Below are positions 11,873-22,048 of a stretch of 64,000 nucleotides of DNA, in pieces. The DNA lies in assembly GCF_014203695.1 (NCBI RefSeq), contig NZ_JACHJO010000006.1, positions 1 to 64,000 of the forward strand, in the 5' to 3' direction. The notes beneath the pieces are model-generated. The model had not been told where the DNA came from and did no database searches. It saw only the letters and a list, made by a program, of their open reading frames with translations. Both the position numbers and the translations under genes were made by a program. How positions within the stretch are numbered: the first letter of the stretch is position 1; each line of letters begins with the position of its first letter. Source of the DNA: Nocardiopsis algeriensis. Its GTDB lineage: Bacteria > Actinomycetota > Actinomycetes > Streptosporangiales > Streptosporangiaceae.

Positions 11873-13450
11873 GTGGTGAGTGCCGGCAGACGCGGGAGCG
11901 CTTCGGAGGGGGACGCCGGGCGGTCGGGCGCCCCGGTCTTCACCCCGGGGCCCGACGCCCTCGCCCACCTGGAACTGGTCCTCAGCGGTGCCTACCCGCT
12001 GCCCGGCTTCATGACACGGGAGCAGGCGGAGTCGGTGGCGGCGTCGGGGTGCCTGCCCGACGGCCGGCCGTGGCCGGTTCCGGTCATCCTCGAAGCGCCC
12101 GAGGACCTCTCCGGCGACCTGGTGGTGCTGACCGACCCCGAGGGCGCACCGCTGGCAGAGCTGGCGGTGAGCGAGAGGTGGAAGGACGACCGGGGCCGCC
12201 ACCACCTGGCCGGTGACGTGTCCCTGCTGCGCCCGCCCACCTACGGCGTGCTGCGCGAGCTGCGCGCGGCACCGGCCGAGGTGCGGGCCCAGAGCGGGCT
12301 GGGGGCCCCGGCGGACCGTCCGGTGCTGGCGGTCGTCACGGACCGGCCGCTGCACCACCGCGCCCTGCACCAGATCCGGGCCGAGGCCGAGGCCCTGGGC
12401 GGGGACGGCGAGCGGATCGAGGTCCTGGTGATCGTGGACGCCCCGCTGGAGGACGAGGGGATGGCCGCGGCCGTGCTGGCGGCCGAGCCGCTCCTGCCGC
12501 CGCGCTCGTCGCTCGTGGTGTGCACGCTGCCCCGCTCGCGGGCCCGGGCCGCCGGGCCTTTCGGAGGCCCCTGGAGCGACTCCGACGTGCGGCTGGCCGC
12601 GCACGTGGCGGCGGCCTACGGCGCCACCCACATGATCGTGGAGACGGGCGGCTCCGGACCGGACGTGGACCGGGTGATGGCCCGGCGCCCGCCGCTGACG
12701 GTGCTCGACCCCGAACCGTGGCGGTTCGGTACCGACGCGGGCCTGTGGGAGCCGATCACCCGGGTCGACCCGGGGCAGGCCCGCCGGGAGCTCACCGAGG
12801 AGGAGGTGGAGCGGGAGCTGGCGCTCGGGCGCGAGCTCCCCGCCTGGTTCACCCCCGCCCGCGTGGCCGCCGAGCTGGCGCGGCTGCGGCCGGCCCGTAC
12901 GCGGCGCGGCCTCACCCTCTTCCTCACCGGTCTGTCGGGCTCGGGCAAGTCCACGATCGCGCGCGGTGTGAGCGACCGGATACGCCGGTCGGGACGCTCG
13001 GTGACGCTGCTGGACGGCGACGTGGTGCGGCGCATGCTCTCCCAGGGGCTGACGTTCTCGCCGGAGGACCGCGCGCTCAACATCCGGCGGATCGGGTACG
13101 TGGCCGCGGAGATCGGCCGCCACGGCGGCGTGGCGGTGTGTGCGCCCATCGCCCCCTACGCCGACGGGCGCGAGGAGGTCCGTGCCATGGTGGAGGAGGC
13201 CGGCGGCGACTTCTTCCTCGTGTACGTGGCCACCTCGCTGGAGGAGTGCGAGAGCCGCGACCGCAAGGGCCTGTACGCGAGGGCGAGGGCGGGGGAGATC
13301 CCCGACTTCACCGGGATCTCCGCGCCCTACGAGGTCCCCGAGGACGCCGACCTGGTGCTGGACACCGCGGGCGCCGACCCCGCGGAGTCGGTGGCCGCGG
13401 TGGTGGCCGCCCTGCGCGAGGGCGGATGGCTCCCCGAACACGACGGCTGA
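11873..13450 (+). CDS. cysC: APS kinase with degenerate ATP-sulfurylase-like N-terminal half
   Basis: A 525-residue fusion. The C-terminal APS kinase (about 345-525) phosphorylates adenylyl sulfate to PAPS and looks active: P-loop GLSGSGKST (about 357-365), LLDGDVVRRM, and the APIAPY form of the substrate motif. The N-terminal half (about 20-340) has the size and order of a PUA plus ATP-sulfurylase module, but its catalytic signature is eroded: the QxRNPxH motif is represented by TDRPLHHRALH near residue 156 and no HPLxG motif is recognisable. It is therefore probably non-catalytic. Two tandem GTG codons (11873, 11876) follow a good SD. mazG is 27 bases downstream. Confidence 0.85.
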   Translation: MVSAGRRGSASEGDAGRSGAPVFTPGPDALAHLELVLSGAYPLPGFMTREQAESVAASGCLPDGRPWPVPVILEAPEDLSGDLVVLTDPEGAPLAELAVSERWKDDRGRHHLAGDVSLLRPPTYGVLRELRAAPAEVRAQSGLGAPADRPVLAVVTDRPLHHRALHQIRAEAEALGGDGERIEVLVIVDAPLEDEGMAAAVLAAEPLLPPRSSLVVCTLPRSRARAAGPFGGPWSDSDVRLAAHVAAAYGATHMIVETGGSGPDVDRVMARRPPLTVLDPEPWRFGTDAGLWEPITRVDPGQARRELTEEEVERELALGRELPAWFTPARVAAELARLRPARTRRGLTLFLTGLSGSGKSTIARGVSDRIRRSGRSVTLLDGDVVRRMLSQGLTFSPEDRALNIRRIGYVAAEIGRHGGVAVCAPIAPYADGREEVRAMVEEAGGDFFLVYVATSLEECESRDRKGLYARARAGEIPDFTGISAPYEVPEDADLVLDTAGADPAESVAAVVAALREGGWLPEHDG

Positions 13451-13477
13451 ACCCCGACACCAGTGAGAGGGACGACG

Positions 13478-15686
<2,209 letters not shown>

Positions 15687-15695
15687 TCTGCACCG

Positions 15696-16214
15696 GTGTC
15701 CCGCGAATCCAGACAGCAGACCCCCAAGGCCCGCAAGACGTCCAGAGCAGACGAGAGGGACCGGAGGGCTGCCCGCGGCGCGGGATCCGCAGGCAGGACG
15801 AGGGGGAGCCGCACCGCCGGCTCCCCCTCCCCGGCGGCCGCTCCCCGGCGGCCCCGCCCCGCGTTCACCAGCCGCGCGGCGATCCTCGTCCTGGTCGTGT
15901 GCGTGATCGCGCTCAGCCTGGCCTATCCGCTGCGCGAGTACGCCGCCCAGCGCGCCGAGATCGCCCAGCTCCGGGAGGAGCAGGCGCGGATGCGGGAGAG
16001 CGTCGAGGAGCTGAGCCTGCGCGAGCAGGCGCTGGGCCGCGAGGAGTACATCGAGAGCGAGGCCCGCGCCCGGTTGCACTACCAGTACCCGGGCGAGACC
16101 GCCTACATCGTCATCCGGCCCGAGGACGAGGACGGGGACGAGGACGTCTCCGGGCCCCGGGATCCCTGGTTCGAGGTCCTGTGGCGCTCGGTCGAGGAGG
16201 CCGACGGCCGGTGA
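15696..16214 (+). CDS. FtsB/DivIC-like septum formation initiator protein
   Basis: A 172-residue bitopic membrane protein: a basic, disordered cytosolic N terminus (1-60), one transmembrane helix (about 61-77), then an extracytoplasmic leucine-zipper coiled coil (about 80-118) with the YIESEARARLHYQYPGE junction typical of the DivIC family, and an acidic tail. Such proteins bridge the divisome with FtsL and FtsQ. GTG start 9 bases after eno. Position after eno and before DUF501 and ppx is conserved in actinobacteria. Confidence 0.9.
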   Translation: MSRESRQQTPKARKTSRADERDRRAARGAGSAGRTRGSRTAGSPSPAAAPRRPRPAFTSRAAILVLVVCVIALSLAYPLREYAAQRAEIAQLREEQARMRESVEELSLREQALGREEYIESEARARLHYQYPGETAYIVIRPEDEDGDEDVSGPRDPWFEVLWRSVEEADGR

Positions 16215-16263
16215 CCGGGTCCCGGAACCCGGCCGGGCCCCGTGGGCCTATCCTGGACCGGTC

Positions 16264-16842
16264 ATGACTTCCCCAGATCAGCCCCCTCAGGGGCACGCCC
16301 GACCCCAGGTCGCCGAGCGCGACGTCGCCGCGGTGGAGCTCCAGCTGGGCCGCACCCCGCGCGGCGTGCGCGCGATCGCGCACCGCTGCCCGTGCGGCCT
16401 CCCCGACGTGGTGCGCACCGCTCCGCGCCTGGAGAGCGGTGAGCCGTTCCCGACCCTGTACTACCTGACGTGCCCGCGTGCCGCCTCCGCCATCGGACGC
16501 ATGGAGAACGAGGGCCGCATGCGCGAGATGCAGGAGCGGCTGGGCACCGACCCCGAATTGCAGGCCGCCTACACCAGGGCGCACGAGGCCTACCTCGCCG
16601 AGCGCGCCGAGCAGGCGCGCCGCGACGGCGTCGAGCCCCTGCCCGAGGGGATGCAGAGCACCGGGGGCATGCCCACCCGGGTCAAGTGCCTGCACGCCCT
16701 GGTCGCCCACGAGCTCGCCGAGCCGGGGACCAACCCCTTCGGCGCCGAGGCGCTGGAGGAGCTTCCGGCCTGGTGGGACAAGGGTCCGTGCGTGTGTGTC
16801 GACGAGAGCCTCCCCGAGGGCGGCGAAGGGAACGGGTCATGA
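16264..16842 (+). CDS. DUF501 domain protein
   Basis: A 192-residue soluble protein. The DUF501 domain covers about residues 18-190 with conserved pieces CPCGLPDVVRTAPRL, FPTLYYLTCPRA, MPTRVKCLHALVAHELA and a final CVCVDE. Several paired cysteines suggest metal or redox chemistry, but the function is unknown. Its stop overlaps the ppx start by 4 bases (ATGA), indicating translational coupling. The eno-ftsB-DUF501-ppx order is an old actinobacterial cluster. Confidence 0.9.
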   Translation: MTSPDQPPQGHARPQVAERDVAAVELQLGRTPRGVRAIAHRCPCGLPDVVRTAPRLESGEPFPTLYYLTCPRAASAIGRMENEGRMREMQERLGTDPELQAAYTRAHEAYLAERAEQARRDGVEPLPEGMQSTGGMPTRVKCLHALVAHELAEPGTNPFGAEALEELPAWWDKGPCVCVDESLPEGGEGNGS

Positions 16843-17810
16843 GCGGTGTCGCGGCGATCGACTGCGGAACCAACTCGGTCAGGCTTCTGATCGCCGAGGT
16901 CGTCCACATCGACGGTGACGAGGTGCAGGTGGTCGACGTCGACCGGCGCATGGAGATCGTGCGCCTGGGCGAGGGCGTCGACAGGACGGGGGCCTTCTCA
17001 CCCGAGGCGCTGGAGCGCACCTTCGAGGCGCTGCGCGGCTACGCGGAGGCGATCCGGGCGCACGGCATCGAGCCGGGGCCGGAGTCGGTCCGCATGGTCG
17101 CCACCAGCGCCACCCGGGACGCGAGCAACCGGCAGGTGTTCGTCGACGGGGTCCGCGAGATCCTGGGTGTGGAGCCCGAGGTGGTCACCGGCCTGGACGA
17201 GGCGGAGCTGTCGTTCGTCGGTGCCACCGCCGAGTTCGAGGCCGAGGAGGGGGAGGGCGGCCTCGAGCCGCCGTTCCTGGTGGTCGACATCGGCGGGGGC
17301 TCCACCGAGTTCGTCCTCGGCGGTGACGGGGACGATGACCTGGTGCGGGCGTCCTTGTCGATCGACATCGGCTGCGTGCGCATGGCCGAGCGCCACCTGC
17401 GCAGCGACCCGGCCACGGCGGAGGAGATCGCCGCGGCCACGGCCGACATCGACGCCGCGCTGGACGAGGTCGAGCGGGTCGTGCCGCTGCGCGAGGCCGC
17501 CTCGGTCGTGTGCGTGGCGGGCACCGCGACGACGGTGGCCGGAATCGCGCTGGACCTGCCCGAGTACGACTCCGAGAGGATCCACCGCGCGCGTGTGACC
17601 AAGGACGACCTGGACCGCATCGCCGAGGAGCTGCTGGGCTCCACCGCCGTCGAACGCGCGGCGATCGGTGTCATGCACCCGGGCCGTGTCGACGTCATCG
17701 GCGCGGGCGCGCTGGTGCTCTCCCGCGTCCTCGCCCGCACGGGGGCGGACGCCTTCACCGCCAGCGAGCACGACATCCTGGACGGCGTCGCCTGGAGCAT
17801 CATCCCCTGA
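16839..17810 (+). CDS. ppx: Exopolyphosphatase (Ppx/GppA family)
   Basis: A 323-residue member of the ASKHA phosphotransferase superfamily that hydrolyses polyphosphate and possibly pppGpp. The first nucleotide motif is AAIDCGTNSVRLLIAE (residues 5-20), the second DIGGGSTEFVLG near 150, and the adenosine motif includes VCVAGTATTVAGIAL. The C-terminal HD domain of long Ppx proteins is absent, as in the short actinobacterial Ppx1/Ppx2 type. It is coupled to DUF501 by a 4-base overlap. The first repeat cluster starts directly after its stop. Confidence 0.93.
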   Translation: MSGVAAIDCGTNSVRLLIAEVVHIDGDEVQVVDVDRRMEIVRLGEGVDRTGAFSPEALERTFEALRGYAEAIRAHGIEPGPESVRMVATSATRDASNRQVFVDGVREILGVEPEVVTGLDEAELSFVGATAEFEAEEGEGGLEPPFLVVDIGGGSTEFVLGGDGDDDLVRASLSIDIGCVRMAERHLRSDPATAEEIAAATADIDAALDEVERVVPLREAASVVCVAGTATTVAGIALDLPEYDSERIHRARVTKDDLDRIAEELLGSTAVERAAIGVMHPGRVDVIGAGALVLSRVLARTGADAFTASEHDILDGVAWSIIP

Positions 17811-17814
17811 ACCG

Positions 17815-18307
17815 GCCCCAAGCGAAGCCCCGGTTCCCCACAAGCCCACCCGCACCCCAGGGGATGTGCCGTGAGGGCGCCCGAACAAGGGGGCTGCGGC
17901 CGTAGGCCGCCCATTGAGGGTGGTGGCGGGTGACGTGCGGGCCGAAGCGCAGCGGAGGCCCCAAAGCAAACACAGGGGCGACGGGCGGGCCGAAATGCCG
18001 GCCACCCTCAAACCCGCCCGCGCCCCAGGGGGTGTGCCGTGAAGGCGCCTGAGCAGGGGCCAAAGCGAAGCGGAGGCCCCAAAGCAAGCGCAGGAGGGCG
18101 AGGGTGGATAACGAGCAGGCCGAGGCAAAGCACCGGTTACCCGCAAGCCCACCCGCACCCCAGGGGGTGTGCCGTGAGGGCGCCGGCGGGGTTCTGCAGG
18201 AGTGGAGCGAACATCCGAGGAACGAGGATGTGAGCGCAGCGACGAAGAACCGCGCCCGAAAGGCGCCCGAACCGGGGCCGAAGCGAAGCGGAGGCCCCAA
18301 AGCAACA
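17815..18307 (+). repeat. Interspersed repeat cluster, locus A
   Basis: About 490 bases between ppx and the ndh promoter built from repeated modules. Three units are visible, each with an AGCCCACCCGC-CCCAGGGG box, a GTGTGCCGTGA box and a terminal GCGAAGCGGAGGCCCC-AAAGCAA box. The first two units lack the central 91-nt hairpin module; the third has it (18178-18268). The unit at about 17887-17937 also has the GCTGCGGCCGTAGGCC box seen at loci B and C. Open frames on both strands across the repeat are shared between loci but have no start or SD, so I do not treat them as genes. Confidence 0.9.
18178..18268 (+). ncRNA. 91-nt structured repeat unit, copy A
   Basis: GGGCGCC (18178-18184) pairs with GGCGCCC (18262-18268); GGCGGGGTTCT pairs with AGAACCGCGCC with one mismatch; after a purine-rich internal loop the terminal stem ACATCC/GGATGT (18211-18216 with 18226-18231) holds a 9-nt GAGGAACGA loop. 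Transcription is not shown; the RNA label is an inference from compensatory changes in the terminal stem relative to copies B1, B2 and D. Confidence 0.55.
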
Positions 18308-18344
18308 GAGCCCTTCGGGTGAGACGTGTCACCCCGAAAGACTC

Positions 18345-18362
18345 TTGTGAAGGCTTTCACAA
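18345..18362. promoter_or_regulatory. Rex operator, site 1 (ndh)
   Basis: TTGTGAAGGCTTTCACAA is a perfect 18-bp inverted repeat matching the actinomycete Rex consensus TTGTGAA-N4-TTCACAA. Rex senses the NADH/NAD+ ratio, and ndh is a known Rex target in Streptomyces, so repression of ndh at low NADH is the expected role. It lies 243 bases before the ndh start. Confidence 0.88.
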
Positions 18363-18449
18363 CCCATGTGACCTGCAAGAACATGATTCGGTCAGGTAAA
18401 CAAGTGGTGAGAAGGTGAGCAGATGTGAGCCTTCTCTGTCGGCGGAAGC

Positions 18450-18467
18450 TTGTGAAAGAATGCACAA
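18450..18467. promoter_or_regulatory. Rex operator-like site 2 (ndh)
   Basis: TTGTGAAAGAATGCACAA differs from the Rex consensus at a single position in the right half. It lies 105 bases downstream of site 1 and 138 bases before ndh. Two sites may allow cooperative control or mark two promoters. Confidence 0.7.
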
Positions 18468-18604
18468 GCAGCAGACATTCTGGGCGGTCGGCCCAGACCC
18501 GGGCGGCACGGGACCGAGACCCGAGATCCCGACCGGGTGCCGTGGGAACTCCGCGGCCCCGGGCGAAAGGCCCCACAGAGAAGAACCGTTAGGGCGGATA
18601 TGCG

Positions 18605-19984
18605 ATGACCGAGAGCAGGAACTACCGGCTGGTGCACGGCGGAGGGAACGACGCGGAGATCCCGCACGTCCTCGTCGTCGGTGGCGGTTACCTCGGGATG
18701 TACACCGCGAGGCGGCTGGAGAAGAAGCTCGGGGCGGGCGAGGCACGGATCACCGTCATCGACCCGAACTCGTACATGACCTACCAGCCCTTCCTGCCCG
18801 AGACCGCGGCCGGCAGCATCTCGCCCCGCCACGTCGTCGTGCCGCTGCGTAAGGTCTTCAAGCGCGTGCGCGTGCTCGGCGGGCGGGTCGTGCGCATCGA
18901 CCACGCCGACCGCACCGTCCGCTACGAGCCCAACGTGGGCGAACCCGAGACGATCGCCTACGACTACCTGGTGATGGCCGCCGGCGCCGTCTCGCGCACC
19001 CTGCCCATCCCCGGCCTCGCCGAGTGGGGCATCGGTATCAAGACCGTGGAGGAGGCGGCCTACCTCCGTAACCACGTCCTCAACCAGCTGGCCGTGGCAG
19101 ACTCCACCGACGACGAGGACGTCCGCCGCAAGGCGCTGAACTTCGTCTTCGTCGGCGGCGGCTTCGCCGGGGCCGAGGCCATCGCCGAGCTGGAGGACAT
19201 GGTCCGCGACGCGATCCGCGTGCACCCGTCGATCGACCAGTCCGACGTGAAGTTCTACCTCATCGAGGCAGCCGACAAGATCCTGCCCGAGGTCGGGCCC
19301 GAGGTCGGCGCCAAGTCCCTCAACCAGCTCCGCCGCCGCGGCATCGACGTCCGCCTCAAGACCTTCCTGGAGTCGGCGGTCGACCAGCGGATCAAGCTCA
19401 GCGACGGCACCGAGTTCGAGGCCGGCACCCTGGTGTGGACCGCGGGCGTCAAGCCCAGCCCGGTCGTGGCCGCCAGCGACCTGCCGGTGGGCCCCAAGGG
19501 GCACGTCGACACCAACGAGTACCTCAAGGTCAACGGTGTGGAGAACGCCTTCGCGGGCGGCGACAACGCCCAGGTGCCCGACGGCAACGGCGGCTACTAC
19601 CCGCCCAACGCCCAGAACGCGGTCCGCCAGGCGCCCGTGCTCGCCGACAACGTCATCGCCGCGCTGCGCGGTGGCGAGCCCACGGCCTACCGCCACAAGA
19701 ACCTGGGCGCCGTCGCCGGGCTGGGCATGCACAAGGGTGCCGCGCAGCTCTTCGGCAAGATCAAGCTCAACGGCCGCCTGGCCTGGTACGCGCACCGCTC
19801 GTACCACCTGATGGCGGTCCCGACCTTCAACCGCAAGCTGCGCGTCCTCTCGGACTGGACGCTCTCCCTCTTCCTGCGCCGCGACTTCGCCGCGCTGCCG
19901 GAGATGGCCGCGCCGCGCCAGGCCTTCGAGGAGGCCAGCGAGCCCCGGATCGTCGAGGACGGTCAGCTCCGCCGCGTGAGCTGA
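18605..19984 (+). CDS. ndh: Type II NADH dehydrogenase (non-proton-pumping)
   Basis: A 459-residue peripheral membrane flavoprotein that passes electrons from NADH to menaquinone. FAD binds at VLVVGGGYLGMYTARRLE (about 23-40) and NADH at FVFVGGGFAGAEAIAELE (about 180-197). The FAD-dimerisation element AFAGGDNAQVP and the quinone-site motif PPNAQNAVRQA are present. The C-terminal segment (SDWTLSLFLRRDF) is the amphipathic membrane anchor. Two Rex-type boxes upstream suggest control by redox state. A terminator follows at 20031-20060. It follows ppx across repeat locus A. Confidence 0.95.
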   Translation: MTESRNYRLVHGGGNDAEIPHVLVVGGGYLGMYTARRLEKKLGAGEARITVIDPNSYMTYQPFLPETAAGSISPRHVVVPLRKVFKRVRVLGGRVVRIDHADRTVRYEPNVGEPETIAYDYLVMAAGAVSRTLPIPGLAEWGIGIKTVEEAAYLRNHVLNQLAVADSTDDEDVRRKALNFVFVGGGFAGAEAIAELEDMVRDAIRVHPSIDQSDVKFYLIEAADKILPEVGPEVGAKSLNQLRRRGIDVRLKTFLESAVDQRIKLSDGTEFEAGTLVWTAGVKPSPVVAASDLPVGPKGHVDTNEYLKVNGVENAFAGGDNAQVPDGNGGYYPPNAQNAVRQAPVLADNVIAALRGGEPTAYRHKNLGAVAGLGMHKGAAQLFGKIKLNGRLAWYAHRSYHLMAVPTFNRKLRVLSDWTLSLFLRRDFAALPEMAAPRQAFEEASEPRIVEDGQLRRVS

Positions 19985-20030
19985 CCGGCTCCGGCGCGCG
20001 ACACCCACCGGCGCGCCGCACCGGACCCGG

Positions 20031-20060
20031 GCGGCCGGTCTCCTGCGGGAGGCCGGCCGC
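20031..20060 (+). terminator. ndh terminator
   Basis: GCGGCCGG (20031-20038) with CCGGCCGC (20053-20060), a T-G pair and CTCC/GGAG give a 13-pair stem with a TGCG loop. It isolates ndh from the tRNA gene. Confidence 0.8.
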
Positions 20061-20113
20061 TTCGTGTCCCCATGTGGCCAACGGGAAACAGGGAGAAGGT
20101 CCGATCCGGTCGG

Positions 20114-20119
20114 TATGAT
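20114..20119 (+). promoter_or_regulatory. -10 box of the tRNA gene
   Basis: TATGAT occupies exactly -12 to -7 relative to the first base of the tRNA at 20126, so transcription should begin at or next to the mature 5' end. No good -35 is seen at the usual spacing. Confidence 0.6.
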
Positions 20120-20125
20120 GGGATC

Positions 20126-20202
20126 GCCCTCGTAGCCCAATGGAAGAGGCAGGCCCCCTAAAAGGGTCACAAGTGTCGGTTCGAGTCCGACCGGGGGTAC
20201 CA
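20126..20202 (+). tRNA. tRNA (isotype unclear, anticodon loop atypical), CCA encoded
   Basis: A complete cloverleaf: acceptor GCCCTCG with CGGGGGT (20192-20198), a 3-bp D stem GCC/GGC, T arm GTCGG-TTCGAGT-CCGAC and genomic CCA (20200-20202). The anticodon stem GGCCC/GGGTC encloses CCTAAAA (20157-20163). That loop has C, not the near-universal U, at position 33. In the normal register the anticodon is TAA (Leu, UUA), yet the variable arm is short (class I), unlike a real tRNA-Leu. It could be a pseudo-tRNA, a specialised tRNA or a misread loop. The promoter box fits active transcription. Confidence 0.75.
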
Positions 20203-20219
20203 CCTTCCCGCCCGGGAGG

Positions 20220-21968
20220 TCATCCCGGCCGGTCCCGCTCCCTCTGCTCCAGGAGCAGCTGGAGCTGTGTGAACAGCCGCTCCCCGGGATCGCCCAGGTC
20301 GATGCCGCTGACCGAAGCGGCCCGCCGTACCCGGTAGCGCAGCGTGTTGGGGTGCACGTGCAACCGCTCGGCGGCGGCGCGCGCGTCCCCGAACGCCTCC
20401 AGATAGGCCAGCAGCGACCGCACCAGCTCGGAGTTCCCCGTGCGGTCGTACTCGACCAGCCGGGTGACCCGCGGGTCGCGCAGCGACGGGTCCGCCCTCA
20501 GGTGCGCCAGGGTTTCGCCCACCAGCACCTGCGAGCGCACGTCGGAGATGGTCGCCACCTCCCTGCCGCCCTCCTCCGGTTCGCGCTCCATCGCGTCCAG
20601 CACCCGGTCCGCCTCCGCGCGCGAGTCGGGTACGTCCCCCAGCCGCTCCGCCGGGGACCCCACCGCGGCCCGCACCGCGAGACCGAGGGCGTCCCGGGCG
20701 GCGGCCACCGTCCTGCCGGCGAGCGAGACCACCCCCTGCTCCGTGCCCGCCCACCCCCGCCTGCCCCGGGCCAGGTCCGGCAGCAGTGCGTACACCCGCC
20801 CGCCGAGCTCGGTGACCAGGGACCCGCGCCGGTAGGCGGCGGCGTGCACCGACACGAGGTCGACGAGCCGGCGGCGACTCAGCTCCCGCTCGGAGCGGTC
20901 GGCCTTCTGCGTATCCTCCTTCCCGGCGCGGGCGAAGGCCACGACCAGTGCCGCCCGTTCGGGGCGCACCTCCACGGTCCCCGCCAGGGCGTCGGCGTCG
21001 ATGCGGCCCTCGAGCAGGCTCGACAGCAGGTCCTCGCGCAGCCGCAGCCCGGCACTGGTCTGGGCGCGCCGGCGGATCATGTGCAGCGCGGTCGCCCGTG
21101 CCGCGCCGAGCAGTGCCTCCTCGGCGTGCTCGGCCAGCGGCCGAGACCCCTCCTGCACCCAGATCGATCCGAGGGGGCGGCTGCCGGCGTGGATGCCCAC
21201 CGCCAGGCGGCGGCGGATGCCCAGCTCGGGGTGCTCGTCGATACGCACCACCTCCTCGCCCGAGCGCAGCCTGGTGAACACGCCCCACTCGCGCAGCAGC
21301 GCCAGGTACGACTCCGGTCCCCGCCGGCCGAGAACCGACAGGCGGCGCAGCTCGTCGACCTCGGCGCTGCTGGAGTAGGCCAGGACGCGGCTGGCCGAGT
21401 CCTCGATGCTCACCAGGCCGCCCGTGAGCCGGGCGATGGTCTGCGCCATCGAGAAGAGGTCGCTGTCGGCCTCGTCCAGATCCTCCCCGGCGATCAGCCG
21501 GGCGTTGTCGACGATGCCCTGGCACAGCGCCTGGAGCTTCTCCCAGCGCACCTGCGGGCGTACCGCCAGCAGGGCGATCCCCGACTCGCGCGCCTCGGTG
21601 CGCAGCGGCAGCAGGAGGTCGTCCCCCGGGCGGGGGCGGGGCCTTCCCGGGGACGGCGGCAGGTCCTCGTCCGCGGAGGTGCCCGCCTTGACCGCGACCG
21701 CCGCCGCCCGCTGCCGCGCGACCGTCCGCACCAGGCGCCGGGCCGCCGCGCCGCGCACGCCCACCAGCAGGACGAGGTCCCCCGGCCCCACCTCCGTGCG
21801 GTCCTCGGGATCGAGGATGACCACGTTGTCCACCTGGACATCGAGACCCTCCGGGGCGGCGGCCACGTCCAGCACCGGTTCACCCAGCGCCAGCAGCAGC
21901 TCGCGCAACGGGACCCCGGCGACCGCTTCCGCCTCTCCACCGTTCCGACCAGCGGTTACGTCTGACAT
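20220..21968 (-). CDS. PucR-family transcriptional regulator of proline catabolism
   Basis: A 582-residue regulator. The N-terminal PucR-type sensing part (about 1-150) is followed by a GAF-like or GGDEF-like middle (about 150-470) and a C-terminal PucR HTH: LAYLEAFGDARAAAERLHVHPNTLRYRVRRA (given in part) near 525-560. It is divergent from pruA, the arrangement of the actinobacterial PruC/PutR activators that respond to proline, so control of pruA-putA is inferred. The ATG at 21968 is chosen because the upstream extension to 22196 crosses the promoter. A clear inverted repeat at 22049-22066 is the likely operator. Confidence 0.88.
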   Translation of the reverse strand: MSDVTAGRNGGEAEAVAGVPLRELLLALGEPVLDVAAAPEGLDVQVDNVVILDPEDRTEVGPGDLVLLVGVRGAAARRLVRTVARQRAAAVAVKAGTSADEDLPPSPGRPRPRPGDDLLLPLRTEARESGIALLAVRPQVRWEKLQALCQGIVDNARLIAGEDLDEADSDLFSMAQTIARLTGGLVSIEDSASRVLAYSSSAEVDELRRLSVLGRRGPESYLALLREWGVFTRLRSGEEVVRIDEHPELGIRRRLAVGIHAGSRPLGSIWVQEGSRPLAEHAEEALLGAARATALHMIRRRAQTSAGLRLREDLLSSLLEGRIDADALAGTVEVRPERAALVVAFARAGKEDTQKADRSERELSRRRLVDLVSVHAAAYRRGSLVTELGGRVYALLPDLARGRRGWAGTEQGVVSLAGRTVAAARDALGLAVRAAVGSPAERLGDVPDSRAEADRVLDAMEREPEEGGREVATISDVRSQVLVGETLAHLRADPSLRDPRVTRLVEYDRTGNSELVRSLLAYLEAFGDARAAAERLHVHPNTLRYRVRRAASVSGIDLGDPGERLFTQLQLLLEQRERDRPG

Positions 21969-22048
21969 CACGGCGAGCTCCCAGAAATGCGTGCGTTTTT
22001 CGGGGGTGGGGGAGGGCAATGGGGAGACTGTACTCGCATGCGCCGACC

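Noticed and set aside
17815..18307. Repeat clusters as CRISPR arrays or insertion sequences
   Set aside because: There are no regular spacers, cas genes, transposase or terminal inverted repeats.
18039..18399. Open frames across repeat units encoding similar peptides (GVCREGAGGVLQEWSE)
   Set aside because: The frame is open on both strands at every locus, without SD or consistent start and stop. Substitutions keep RNA pairing, not residues.
20126..20202. tRNA as an integration site of a mobile element
   Set aside because: No integrase, direct repeat of the tRNA end or foreign gene block is next to it.
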